From: Chloroflexota bacterium
GTDB taxonomy: Bacteria; Chloroflexota; Anaerolineae; Anaerolineales; Villigracilaceae
Direction of reading: 5' to 3'
Length of the DNA: 10,685 bases
Assembly (NCBI GenBank): GCA_021823555.1
Contig: JAKANW010000055.1
Location: 1-10,685, forward strand
Shown here piece by piece: positions 1 to 6,618 of the stretch. The notes below the pieces were generated by a model that was given only the letters and a program-made list of their open reading frames with translations, did no database searches and had not been told where the DNA came from. The stretch's first letter is position 1, and every line of letters starts with the position of its first letter. The position numbers and the translations under genes are program-made.

Positions 1-77
1 TCGCGCTCCAGGTACATGCGCGCTAATTGAAGAATGGACGGTTCGTCGTCCACGAGCAAAACCAGTTCGTTGGACAT
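1..77 (-). CDS. Response regulator receiver protein, N-terminus only (partial)
   Basis: The 25 codons before the window edge read MSNELVLLVDDEPSILQLAR and onward. This is the first beta strand of a CheY-like receiver domain, with the acidic pair D10-D11 that helps bind magnesium at the phosphorylation site. The phosphoacceptor aspartate and any output domain lie outside the window, so neither the regulator class nor its targets can be named. The start is the ATG at 77-75. No clear Shine-Dalgarno sequence precedes it, and the 37 bases up to the RidA gene are largely a short tandem repeat. It may be co-transcribed behind RidA. The receiver fold is well supported by the hydrophobic-VDDEPSIL pattern; everything beyond that is unknown. 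Confidence 0.85.
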   Translation of the reverse strand, partial: MSNELVLLVDDEPSILQLARMYLER

Positions 78-80
78 AGG

Positions 81-122
81 CAGTGATCAGTTTCCAGTAA
101 TCGGTGATCAGTGTTCAGTCAC
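81..122. repeat. 21-bp imperfect tandem repeat, two copies
   Basis: Two adjacent units of 21 bases (81-101 and 102-122) match at 16 positions. The 9-base core GTGATCAGT occurs exactly at 83-91 and again at 104-112, and CAGT recurs within each unit. The second copy runs over the RidA stop codon, so the last codons of RidA are partly repeat-derived. The unit contains the palindrome TGATCA. Function is unknown; it resembles short interspersed repeats that accumulate between genes. Confidence 0.6.
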
Positions 123-525
123 CGCGGCCGGGAGCCAGCAGAGCCACCGCTTCAATCTCCACCAACGCGCCTTTGGGCAAAGCCGCCGCCGCGACCGTAC
201 TGCGCGCCGGTGGGTTCTTCGGAAAGGCCTCCGCATAGATGGCATTCATGGCGGCAAAGTCGTTCATATCCTTGAGAAAGACAGTGGTCTTGACCACATA
301 GTTGAAACCGGAACTTGCCGCGTCCAGGATACTCTTCAAATTCGCCAACACCTGACGAGTCTGCACCTCGATGCCGCATTCGACGATTTCCATGCTATCC
401 GGGTTCAGTCCAATCTGGCCAGCGGTATAAACCAGCCCTTCGATGCGCACAGCCTGCGAATACGGGCCAATGGCTTTGGGGGCTTTTTCGGTGGAGACGA
501 TTTTCTTGCCTTCGGTTGTATACAT
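115..525 (-). CDS. ridA: RidA family reactive intermediate/imine deaminase (YjgF/YER057c/UK114)
   Basis: The 136-residue product matches the RidA family along its whole length: a GPYSQAV block at 20-26, GQIG at 36-39, VKTTVFLKDMNDF at 78-90 and the C-terminal ARST...LPKGALVEIEAVA block. R108 and E123 correspond to E. coli RidA R105 and E120, which form the active site, so an active deaminase is expected. Family members hydrolyse reactive 2-aminoacrylate and related enamines/imines released by PLP enzymes, giving ketoacids and ammonia in the cytoplasm. The chosen ATG has AGAGAGG just upstream, which supports it although the N-terminus is a few residues longer than usual. A plausible promoter lies at 613-641. 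A response-regulator gene follows after a short repeat, with no evident functional link. Confidence 0.95.
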   Translation of the reverse strand: MYTTEGKKIVSTEKAPKAIGPYSQAVRIEGLVYTAGQIGLNPDSMEIVECGIEVQTRQVLANLKSILDAASSGFNYVVKTTVFLKDMNDFAAMNAIYAEAFPKNPPARSTVAAAALPKGALVEIEAVALLAPGRGD

Positions 526-571
526 GGAACCTCTCTATCGTGTTATCAAAATAAGTGATGCGTCTCATGGA

Positions 572-587
572 GCGGGATGATTCCCGC
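572..587 (-). other. Small hairpin in the ridA 5' leader
   Basis: A perfect 6-bp stem (GCGGGA/TCCCGC) with a 4-base loop lies in the roughly 80-base leader expected between the predicted ridA promoter and its ATG. It has no T-run after it, so it is not a terminator. It may only be a chance structure or an mRNA-stabilising element. Confidence 0.3.
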
Positions 588-612
588 CGAATCAAGAGTA
601 GAAGACATAACG

Positions 613-641
613 AGTATACAGCCGAGAGGCGAGACCGACAA
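613..641 (-). promoter_or_regulatory. Predicted sigma70-type promoter of ridA
   Basis: On the minus strand, TTGTCG (636-641) and TATACT (613-618) are separated by exactly 17 bases, matching 4/6 and 5/6 of the -35 and -10 consensus. Transcription would begin near 606, about 80 bases before the ridA start codon. It lies directly behind the terminator of the upstream gene, which fits an independent ridA unit. Confidence 0.5.
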
Positions 642-648
642 TGGCAAA

Positions 649-672
649 GAGGCACGGCGTGAGCCGTGCCTC
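649..672 (-). terminator. Hairpin terminator after the secreted helical protein gene
   Basis: A perfect 10-bp stem (GAGGCACGGC / GCCGTGCCTC) with a 4-base loop lies 24 bases beyond the stop codon of the 697-1266 gene. On the minus strand it is followed by TTTGCCATT, so the U-tract is weak. It could act as an intrinsic terminator or an mRNA 3' stabiliser. Confidence 0.6.
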
Positions 673-696
673 CAGATTTAACCTTCCCTGTTGTGT

Positions 697-1266
697 TTAT
701 GCGCCGCCCGATCCAGAAGGAGTGGGCTGGGCGGGTTGGTTGGCGATGCGGAAGGCCCGGATGGCTTCGCGCAGCGCCCTGCCCGAGCCGCGCAGCAAGT
801 CGCGAATTTGCAGCATATCGGCATGGACTTCTTTAACGGTCTGGGTTGCCTGTGCAGAATCGGTCACCTTGCCATTGGCATCAAAACCCGGGTGCGAAGC
901 GATCAGGTCACCGATGCTCTTATAAACAGGCTGGACACTTTGGACCGCCGCCGAGAAGGTATCCAGGGCGGCCTGCACAGCGGACACATCCTTGCCGTTG
1001 GCTTTGGCTTTGTCTATCAACGCCTGGATATTCTCGATCATCGTCGGGGCGCGGTCAAGCAGCTGACCAATGCGGCTGTACGCATTTTGCTCGCGCGCCC
1101 AGGCATTTTCGAGCCTGTCGGTGGAAACCGGCGTCGGGGCTGGCGGTGTCGCCGTATCCTGCGACGCCGCCGCAAAGACGCTCGTCAACGGAAGCGCAGC
1201 AACCAACAAGGCTACCAGCAACGCAACCAAAGCCGTTTTCTTGAACAGGTTTGTCATCTTATTCAT
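697..1266 (-). CDS. Secreted small helical protein of unknown function
   Basis: The 189-residue product begins with a textbook Sec signal peptide: basic residues at 3-10, a hydrophobic core at about 11-25, and a likely cleavage site after VFA at residue 32. A short Thr/Pro segment (about 38-48) follows, then a region at about 50-175 rich in Ala, Gln, Leu and charged residues and without internal Cys, which should form long alpha helices, probably a helical bundle. The C-terminus is a Pro/Gly/Ser tail. I do not recognise a family. The mature protein should be extracytoplasmic; no lipobox cysteine or sortase motif is visible, so it is probably soluble or non-covalently held. Translation should be strong, since AGGAGG lies six bases before the ATG. 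It has its own terminator and a possible promoter, and may be a separate unit downstream of the phosphatase gene. Confidence 0.85.
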   Translation of the reverse strand: MNKMTNLFKKTALVALLVALLVAALPLTSVFAAASQDTATPPAPTPVSTDRLENAWAREQNAYSRIGQLLDRAPTMIENIQALIDKAKANGKDVSAVQAALDTFSAAVQSVQPVYKSIGDLIASHPGFDANGKVTDSAQATQTVKEVHADMLQIRDLLRGSGRALREAIRAFRIANQPAQPTPSGSGGA

Positions 1267-1272
1267 CGTGAA

Positions 1273-1278
1273 CCTCCT
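1273..1278 (-). promoter_or_regulatory. Strong ribosome binding site of the secreted helical protein
   Basis: AGGAGG lies six bases upstream of the ATG at 1266-1264 and fixes that start over the internal Met at residue 4. It is the best Shine-Dalgarno sequence in the window, suggesting high expression. Confidence 0.75.
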
Positions 1279-1319
1279 TTCAGGTTACGATGTCGATTGT
1301 AGATTTAAGGCGTTAAAGC

Positions 1320-1349
1320 AGTATGGCGGACTTGTAAATTCCCTGTAAA
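1320..1349 (-). promoter_or_regulatory. Possible promoter of the secreted helical protein gene
   Basis: On the minus strand, TTTACA (1344-1349, 5/6 of the -35 consensus) and CATACT (1320-1325, 4/6 of the -10 consensus) are separated by 18 bases. The predicted transcript would start near 1313 with a leader of about 47 bases. No terminator is visible between the phosphatase stop codon and this site, so readthrough is the alternative. Confidence 0.35.
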
Positions 1350-1364
1350 ATCCCCTGGCTTTCT

Positions 1365-4300
1365 TTACTCCACCCGCCTGACCGCCAGCATGGTCAGGTC
1401 ATCGGCGAGGGGCATCGTACCAATAAACTCGTTCAAACGGGATTCCACGGCTGCCAGCAGGTCATCGGCAGATTTTGCATCACCGGCCTGCAAAGCCTCC
1501 GCCAGGCGCACATCCCCAAAGAGATCACCATCCGGGGAAAAGGCTTCCGTCAGGCCATCGGTGTACAACAAGAGGCTATCGCCAGGGGCGAGCTGGATCG
1601 CCTGCTCATCCATACGCGCCCCTTCCACGGCGCCAAGCGCCACACCGGTGCGCGTCAATTTCTGAACCCGCGCCTGGTCTGCCGACATCCAAAATGGCGG
1701 GTTATGCCCGGCATTGGCATAGGTCAGTGCGCCAGTTTCCATGTCCAGCACAGCATACACCGCCGTCACAAACATGCCCTGCTGGGTATCCGGAACAAGC
1801 AGATCGTTGACGCGGTGCAGCGCCTCGGCGGGAGACTCGGTCTCGATCACGGCGGCCCGCACCAGGGTGCGCGTGAGCGCCATGAAGAGCGCGGCGGGAA
1901 TGCCCTTGTCGGCCACGTCCGCGATGAAGAGGCCAAGATGGTGATTTGGCAGTTCGATCACATCGTAGAAATCGCCGCCCACCTGCCGCGCCGTCCGCCA
2001 GCGCGCCGAAAACTGCCAGGACGGGTTGCTCGGCAAAGTCTCCGGGATGAAAGTCTGCTGGATCTGGCGCGCCAACTGCACTTCCGTTTCGAGGCGCTCG
2101 CGCATCACCATCTCTTTTTGCAGGCGGTCATTTTGGATGGCCAACGCGGCCTGCTGGGCAATCCCGTTGATGATCTCGATGCGGCGGGTGCGGAAGCGGC
2201 GGCCATCCTTTGCTTCCTCAACCAGCATGACACCAAACAGGTCACTCTTGATGGATAGCGGGACAGCCATTAACAGGCGCTCATCCATGCGTGCACCCGC
2301 TTCATCCTGGACCTGAGGCTTGATCCTGATCCACGTGCGCGGCCTGGCCCTCGGCTTAAGCGCGTGGACGATCATCCGGTTCTCCTCCCGCGCTGCATCC
2401 AACAAGGGGAACATCCCCGCAGAAAATTCCTTTTTCCACAGGGCCGCCCTGGCTTTCTCATCGAGGCCATATTCCTGTGCAGGCAGAAAAGCCTCGCCTT
2501 CGGCGTCCCACAAATATAAAGCGGCGCGTTCCACACCAACCAGGATCGGCATAATGCGGACAATCGTGCCAAGGATCTCGTCCAGGTCGCTCAAACTGAC
2601 GACCGCCTGCGCCACCTGCAACAAGGCCGCAGAGGCGTACGCCTGCTCCTGCGCCGAGTCATACAAACGGGCGTTCTCGATTGCTACCGCCGCATAACTG
2701 GCGAAGGTGGTCACCATGGCCTGCGCTTCGTGACCATACCGCCCCGGCGAGCGATGCGCCAGCGCAATGACACCCAGCGGTTCATCACCAACGCGTAACG
2801 GCGCCGCCAGGGATGAATAATCTGTATCAAAACCCAACGCCAGCCCCGAAGGCCACATCGGATCTGAGGGTCTGCGAATGACTGGCGCATCCGCCAGCAA
2901 AGCGGAGGCCAGCGCAATGGAAGCATCTGCCGAATCCAGGCGGGCAGTTTCCAGCGCGTTCGGAACACCGCCGTGAACAGCAGCTAGGAACAAACCATTC
3001 TCCCCCATCAACCAGATGGCAGCCGTATCCACGGGCAGGTTGCGTTCCAATTCGACCAGGATCGTATCGAGCACCTGCTCCACGCCCACGTTGGCAGAAA
3101 CGAGACCCGCCACTTCGCGCAGGCTGTCTGCCACCTGCCTCCGCCACTGCTCGGAACGATACAGGTCGGCGTTGCGGATGGCGGAAGCAACCGCATCGGC
3201 AACGGCCTCGAACATCAGACGGTCATCCTCACTAAAAACACCCAGCCGGTCCGATTGAATATCCATGACGCCCAGGACTCGATGGTCATAACGCAGTGGA
3301 ACGGTCAACTCGGAGCGCGTGTTTTTGGGAGGCAGGGGCGAGGGACGGTAACGCGGGTCGGATGTTACATCATTGGCCAAAACCGTCTCATCATTGCGCG
3401 CCGCCCAGGGAATGATCCCTTCCGGATCATCGAGCGAGAGCGTAAATCCCTCCAGGGACTTCGAGCGCTTGCCGCTGCCCGCTTCATATTCGATCAGGCG
3501 GCGATTGGGGTGAACGGTGAACAAATGAACGTAAGGGTAGCCAAAGCGGTCGTGGATCAACGCGGCTACATCGCGCATTAGTTCACGCAAATCAAGCGTG
3601 GAGGTGAGACTCTTGCTGACCTCGGCGATCAAGGATAACTGGTCGGCGCGGCGGCGCAAGTCGCTATACAGGCGCGCCCCTTCCACAGCGCGGGCAATAT
3701 TATCGGCCAGCGCGTTGAGGATGAGCAAGTCGTTGGGATGGAAAGCGTCAACGTGATCGCTCTGCACGTCCAACACACCCAGCACCCGCTCTTCGATCTT
3801 GAGCGGAATGACCACCTCGGAACGCGTCTCCGGCAGGCTGTCCACAAAACGATAATGCGGATCGGAACGCACATCGGCGCAGGCTACTTGCTGTCCCGTC
3901 TCAGCCACCTGGCCAATCAGCCCTTCGCCCGTCCCTACCTTCAAAGCGATGGAAGCCTTCCTGCGTCCTTTGCGCACAGACCTGGCACTGGAACGGAAGC
4001 GCAAAGCGTTGGAGCCATTTTGCTCCCGGGTAAAGATGGCAACGTAATAAAAATTGAATGTTTTCTGGATCAGTTCGGTGACGCGTTTTGCCAGGGCATC
4101 CACATCCAGCTCGTTGGCAATCTGGGCACTGACCTGGCGGACGAGGTTCAACTGTCCGAGGCGGAAGCGTTCGACTTCCACTCGATGGGAGGCGTACAAG
4201 CCGACGGCCACGATTCGAGCCAGACCCTCGAGCTGGTCCAGTTCCTCCTGGGTGAATCTCGGCCCCTCGGGCCGCGTCACCTGGAGCGCGCCGAGGACGA

Positions 4301-4634
4301 ATCCCTGATCCTCGAGCGGGAGCGCGGCAAAGGTCCCGCGCGAAGCGATCCCGTTCCGTTTGCACAGGCGTTTGCGCTGGACGGCGCGGCGCATCCCCTC
4401 CAGCGCGGGCTGGGGAGGGAAAAGGCGCTCGGCATCCCAATCCGGCAGGCGGAAGAGATTCTCATGCAGCCAAACATCCACCTGCCCCGGCATCAAGCGG
4501 TTTGTAACCGATACGATGCGGTCACGCTGCGCGGCCAGGGAATTGGCGCTGACCAGTTGCTCGCCGAGGCTGGCAAGTTGACGCCAGTCCCAGGTTTCCG
4601 GGCGCGCGGCGCGTGTCGCGGGAGTCATTCCCAT
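1365..4634 (-). CDS. GAF-array SpoIIE/PP2C-type serine phosphatase (RsbU/RsbP-like)
   Basis: This product of about 1089 residues should be a cytoplasmic sensor phosphatase; I see no membrane segment. The N-terminal 840 residues contain consecutive GAF-like modules at about 20-150 (degenerate), 175-325, 335-490, 510-660 and 670-835, recognisable by repeated 'VPL...LGVLDVQS...F...D...L...A.A...A..NARLY' endings. A short helical linker then leads to a SpoIIE phosphatase domain (about 850-1088) with GGDFYD at 886-891, D906 in IADVADKG, YTDG around D1026 and the ADD pair ending at D1079. These are the expected metal-binding aspartates, so it looks active. The family dephosphorylates STAS anti-anti-sigma proteins. 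The ATG at 4634 overlaps the kinase stop codon as TGATG, with AAAGG just upstream; a TTG one codon earlier and an ATG two codons later are alternatives. The ligands of the GAF modules cannot be read from sequence. Confidence 0.93.
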   Translation of the reverse strand: MGMTPATRAARPETWDWRQLASLGEQLVSANSLAAQRDRIVSVTNRLMPGQVDVWLHENLFRLPDWDAERLFPPQPALEGMRRAVQRKRLCKRNGIASRGTFAALPLEDQGFVLGALQVTRPEGPRFTQEELDQLEGLARIVAVGLYASHRVEVERFRLGQLNLVRQVSAQIANELDVDALAKRVTELIQKTFNFYYVAIFTREQNGSNALRFRSSARSVRKGRRKASIALKVGTGEGLIGQVAETGQQVACADVRSDPHYRFVDSLPETRSEVVIPLKIEERVLGVLDVQSDHVDAFHPNDLLILNALADNIARAVEGARLYSDLRRRADQLSLIAEVSKSLTSTLDLRELMRDVAALIHDRFGYPYVHLFTVHPNRRLIEYEAGSGKRSKSLEGFTLSLDDPEGIIPWAARNDETVLANDVTSDPRYRPSPLPPKNTRSELTVPLRYDHRVLGVMDIQSDRLGVFSEDDRLMFEAVADAVASAIRNADLYRSEQWRRQVADSLREVAGLVSANVGVEQVLDTILVELERNLPVDTAAIWLMGENGLFLAAVHGGVPNALETARLDSADASIALASALLADAPVIRRPSDPMWPSGLALGFDTDYSSLAAPLRVGDEPLGVIALAHRSPGRYGHEAQAMVTTFASYAAVAIENARLYDSAQEQAYASAALLQVAQAVVSLSDLDEILGTIVRIMPILVGVERAALYLWDAEGEAFLPAQEYGLDEKARAALWKKEFSAGMFPLLDAAREENRMIVHALKPRARPRTWIRIKPQVQDEAGARMDERLLMAVPLSIKSDLFGVMLVEEAKDGRRFRTRRIEIINGIAQQAALAIQNDRLQKEMVMRERLETEVQLARQIQQTFIPETLPSNPSWQFSARWRTARQVGGDFYDVIELPNHHLGLFIADVADKGIPAALFMALTRTLVRAAVIETESPAEALHRVNDLLVPDTQQGMFVTAVYAVLDMETGALTYANAGHNPPFWMSADQARVQKLTRTGVALGAVEGARMDEQAIQLAPGDSLLLYTDGLTEAFSPDGDLFGDVRLAEALQAGDAKSADDLLAAVESRLNEFIGTMPLADDLTMLAVRRVE

Positions 4635-5053
4635 CAAGCCTTTCGTTTGCGGAGAGTTAGATGATTGCCAGCGTAGGGTATTGTCTCATAATGGACTTCG
4701 TCCATCAGTTTCCGCATGAGATAGATCCCCAGGCCGCCAATTTGACGTTTCCCCAAATCGACTTTCAGGTTTGGGGGGCGGACGGAGGCAGGATCAAAGG
4801 GTTCGCCATAGTCATGCAGGATTATGGTCAACGTGTCCTGCTCCATTCCGCAAGTGACTTCCAATACACCATCTGCAACTCCCTTATAGGCGTGCTCAAT
4901 AATGTTGGAAGCAGCCTCGTCGGTTGCCAGTTGGATCGAGTAGACTTCCTTCTCGTTAAAACCATTCCTGCCAGCAATCTCACCTACAAAGTCACGGATC
5001 TCATCCAGATATTGGAATTGAGCCGGATATTTAACGGTTTGCATGACCATCAT
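4634..5053 (-). CDS. RsbW-like anti-sigma factor / serine-protein kinase (HATPase_c)
   Basis: The 139-residue product has the GHKL ATPase landmarks of the RsbW/SpoIIAB group: an N-box ATDEAASNIIEHA with E46 and N50, a G1 box DYGEPFDP (81-88) and a G2 box GGLGIYLM (106-113). Such kinases phosphorylate a STAS antagonist on serine and otherwise bind and inhibit a sigma factor or another partner. The flanking STAS and SpoIIE genes make this the middle member of a partner-switching module. No sigma factor gene is present in the window, so the target is unknown. Several starts are possible: TTG 5056, ATG 5053, 5050 and 5044. The only good Shine-Dalgarno sequence, GGAGG at 5067-5071, is 10 bases from the TTG and 13 from the first ATG, and lies inside a terminator-like hairpin. 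The gene is coupled to the phosphatase gene by a one-base overlap. Confidence 0.92.
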   Translation of the reverse strand: MMVMQTVKYPAQFQYLDEIRDFVGEIAGRNGFNEKEVYSIQLATDEAASNIIEHAYKGVADGVLEVTCGMEQDTLTIILHDYGEPFDPASVRPPNLKVDLGKRQIGGLGIYLMRKLMDEVHYETIPYAGNHLTLRKRKA

Positions 5054-5054
5054 C

Positions 5055-5094
5055 AATTAAAAGCCGCCTCCACGATGAAACCATCGGAGACGGC
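5055..5094 (-). terminator. Terminator-like hairpin that also contains the kinase ribosome binding site
   Basis: On the minus strand, the arm at 5094-5082 (GCCGTCTCCGATG) pairs with the arm at 5077-5063 (CATCGTGGAGGCGGC) around a GTTT loop. This gives 13 pairs with one G-T wobble and a two-base bulge, followed by TTTTAATT. It has intrinsic-terminator shape and orientation and follows the STAS gene. The GGAGG of the 3' arm (5071-5067) is the ribosome binding site available to the kinase gene, so the structure could limit both transcription and translation of the kinase and phosphatase genes. Confidence 0.65.
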
Positions 5095-5141
5095 ATCCTT
5101 CCTGCAGAAAAAATAAACTTCAACCCGTGCCAGTAGAAATA

Positions 5142-5477
5142 CTAGAAATTCCCCACCGCTGCCAGGGGATCATCGAAGGTTTTGAACAGTTCTGTAAACC
5201 CGGCCAGTTCAAGCGCCTCGCGGATACGTACGGGCACAACGGCCAGCACCACTTCACCTCGATTGTAACGCTTGCAGACACGCTGGCTGGCCAGCAGGGC
5301 GCGGAATCCCGCGCTGGACATATAGTCCAGGCCGGTCATATCCACGACGATCTTATAGCGACCGCTTTCTGTAATGGCATCCAATGCCTGGCTAAACTGC
5401 GGAGCAGTGGCGCTATCCACGCGGCCTTTGACTACGAGCATGTCACAATGCTTGAATTCCTGAGTGTTAATTTCCAT
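5142..5477 (-). CDS. STAS-domain anti-anti-sigma factor (RsbV/SpoIIAA-like)
   Basis: The 111-residue product is a single STAS domain. The diagnostic segment is VVDMTGLDYMSSAGFRALL at about 44-62, aligning with the DSTG/DSSG phosphorylation loop of RsbV and SpoIIAA. By that alignment S55 is the likely phosphoacceptor, with S54 replacing the usual Asp. When unphosphorylated, such proteins bind the RsbW-type kinase and release its target; the kinase phosphorylates them and a SpoIIE phosphatase resets them. Both partners are encoded directly downstream. GGAGG lies eight bases before the ATG, and a strong extended -10 promoter lies upstream. The stop is TAG. A terminator-like hairpin follows, so this gene may be made in excess over the kinase, which would favour the released state. 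Confidence 0.93.
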   Translation of the reverse strand: MEINTQEFKHCDMLVVKGRVDSATAPQFSQALDAITESGRYKIVVDMTGLDYMSSAGFRALLASQRVCKRYNRGEVVLAVVPVRIREALELAGFTELFKTFDDPLAAVGNF

Positions 5478-5485
5478 GAAGGCAT

Positions 5486-5490
5486 CCTCC
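5486..5490 (-). promoter_or_regulatory. Ribosome binding site of the STAS gene
   Basis: GGAGG lies eight bases upstream of the ATG at 5477-5475 and supports that start. It is stronger and less hidden than the site of the kinase gene behind it. Confidence 0.7.
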
Positions 5491-5501
5491 GTAACTGAAT
5501 T

Positions 5502-5511
5502 GGCAATTGCC
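5502..5511. promoter_or_regulatory. 10-bp palindrome in the STAS leader, possible operator
   Basis: GGCAATTGCC is a perfect palindrome about 20 bases downstream of the -10 element of the STAS promoter, between the predicted transcription start and the ribosome binding site. It could be a repressor site, but a single 10-bp palindrome is weak evidence. Confidence 0.25.
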
Positions 5512-5530
5512 CGACGCCATGATGGTCAAA

Positions 5531-5539
5531 ATTATATCA
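5531..5539 (-). promoter_or_regulatory. Extended -10 promoter of the STAS-kinase-phosphatase operon
   Basis: The minus strand reads TGATATAAT: a perfect TATAAT (5531-5536) with the TGn extension. No good -35 box is present at 16-18 bases, which extended -10 promoters tolerate. Transcription should start near 5524, giving a leader of about 47 bases that contains the GGCAATTGCC palindrome and the ribosome binding site. Confidence 0.6.
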
Positions 5540-5593
5540 CGACCAGAAACAAATAACGCCGAGCGGGCAATATACAACTTCATGCGAATGGAA

Positions 5594-5599
5594 TAAAAT
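5594..5599 (+). promoter_or_regulatory. Possible -10 element just ahead of the acyltransferase start
   Basis: TAAAAT ends eight bases before the ATG at 5608. If used, the mRNA would begin at or next to the ATG, which would agree with the absence of any Shine-Dalgarno sequence there. No convincing -35 box is seen. Confidence 0.3.
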
Positions 5600-5607
5600 T
5601 ACCAACC

Positions 5608-6618
5608 ATGAAACCTCGCAACCTGACCGTTGACACCCTGCGCCTGCTGGCCACGCTGGAGGTGATCGTCCTGCACGTCACGTTTCCAGGGCTGCCAGGC
5701 ATCGTCACGGATGCCATTCGATTACAAGCGCGCTGGGCTGTGCCGTTCTTCTTCATCGTGAGCGGCTATTACTTTGCCGAACGCCTAGCCGACCCAAAGC
5801 GCGCCGACATCCGTCCCGCCATCTACCGCCTGATCTGGCTGTTCCTGCTGTGGAGTCTCCTGTACGTTCCGGTTGTTATCTCTGAACACGATGTAAAAGA
5901 AGTCTTCCGCCGCTTGCTTTTTCCGGCTTTTATCTACATCGGCGAATATTTCCACCTGTGGTTTCCCAGTTCGCTCGTGCTCGGTTTTTTGGCCCTGTTG
6001 TTCATCTTCCACTACAAACTGGAGAAATGGCTGCCGCTGATCTCCGCCGGCATCCTGATGCACATCTTTCTGGCTGGCTCCTATAATAAAGTATTTGACA
6101 TCAAGTTTCCGTTTGATTTCGTCATCGCCCGCCATTGGGTTTCCATCCCCGCCCTGGCCCTGGGCGTATGGCTCTTCCGCCGGGGGCCGCTCCATCCAAT
6201 ATTGGCTGCATTCCTCGCCATCGGCGGACTCGGCCTGCAGGCCGTGGAAGCCTGGTTCCTGCTGACACGCTATAACATTTCTGCGTATGACCACGAAATC
6301 CTGCTGGGCACCCTGCCCTTCGCGTTGGGTCTTGCCAGCCTGTCCGTCAGCAAATTGAACGTACTCGAACAGCCGGTTCTCGCCCGATGGGGGAAGGATT
6401 ATTCCCTCGGCATCTACCTGATGCACATGCTGGTGATCTTCATTGCCGACGGCCTGATTGGCGCATTCCTGCCCTTGCTCAACGTGTCGCCTGCCTGGCA
6501 AATTCTCTATCCATTCGTGATCCTGCTCCTGTCCATTGGCATTTTATCCGCCCTCAAGAACTGGCTCCCGCCTGTCTTCAAGTTCCTGATGGGGGACCAT
6601 ATCCAGCAGGGCAATTGA
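5608..6618 (+). CDS. Membrane acyltransferase, acyltransferase-3 family (OafA/YrhL-like)
   Basis: The 336-residue product is hydrophobic throughout, with roughly ten likely transmembrane helices. Family hallmarks are the N-terminal DTLRLLATLEVIVLHV (about 9-24; Asp/Arg and the His at the end of helix 1), VPFFFIVSGYYFA (about 45-57), HLWFPSSLVL (about 116-125) and the late LGIYLMHMLVI (about 268-278). Family members move acetyl or other acyl groups onto cell-surface polysaccharides, peptidoglycan or lipids. The acceptor here cannot be told, and no fused SGNH domain is present. The length is typical. There is no Shine-Dalgarno sequence before the ATG, so leaderless translation is possible. It is divergent from the STAS operon, and its TGA stop lies inside the -35 box of the SRP RNA promoter. 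Confidence 0.9.
   Translation: MKPRNLTVDTLRLLATLEVIVLHVTFPGLPGIVTDAIRLQARWAVPFFFIVSGYYFAERLADPKRADIRPAIYRLIWLFLLWSLLYVPVVISEHDVKEVFRRLLFPAFIYIGEYFHLWFPSSLVLGFLALLFIFHYKLEKWLPLISAGILMHIFLAGSYNKVFDIKFPFDFVIARHWVSIPALALGVWLFRRGPLHPILAAFLAIGGLGLQAVEAWFLLTRYNISAYDHEILLGTLPFALGLASLSVSKLNVLEQPVLARWGKDYSLGIYLMHMLVIFIADGLIGAFLPLLNVSPAWQILYPFVILLLSIGILSALKNWLPPVFKFLMGDHIQQGN

Noticed and set aside
34..558. 174-codon plus-strand open frame
   Set aside because: It is antisense to ridA and runs into the response-regulator start; no recognisable domain.
1267..1364. Terminator between the phosphatase and the secreted helical protein gene
   Set aside because: No stem with a T-run was found on the minus strand, so readthrough remains possible.
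4635..4637. TTG as start of the phosphatase
   Set aside because: The ATG directly after it overlaps the kinase stop as TGATG and is better placed behind AAAGG.
3738..4664. 308-codon plus-strand open frame
   Set aside because: It is antisense to the GAF-array phosphatase, whose domains and motifs are unmistakable. Its own translation shows no family features.
5095..5141. Terminator directly after the STAS stop, using the T-run at 5108-5113
   Set aside because: Only a weak 6-bp stem with a wobble pair precedes the T-run and it is not adjacent; the hairpin at 5055-5094 is far better.
5785..6501. 238-codon minus-strand open frame
   Set aside because: It is antisense to the acyltransferase; its Gln/Glu/Asp-rich composition is what results from reading hydrophobic codons backwards.
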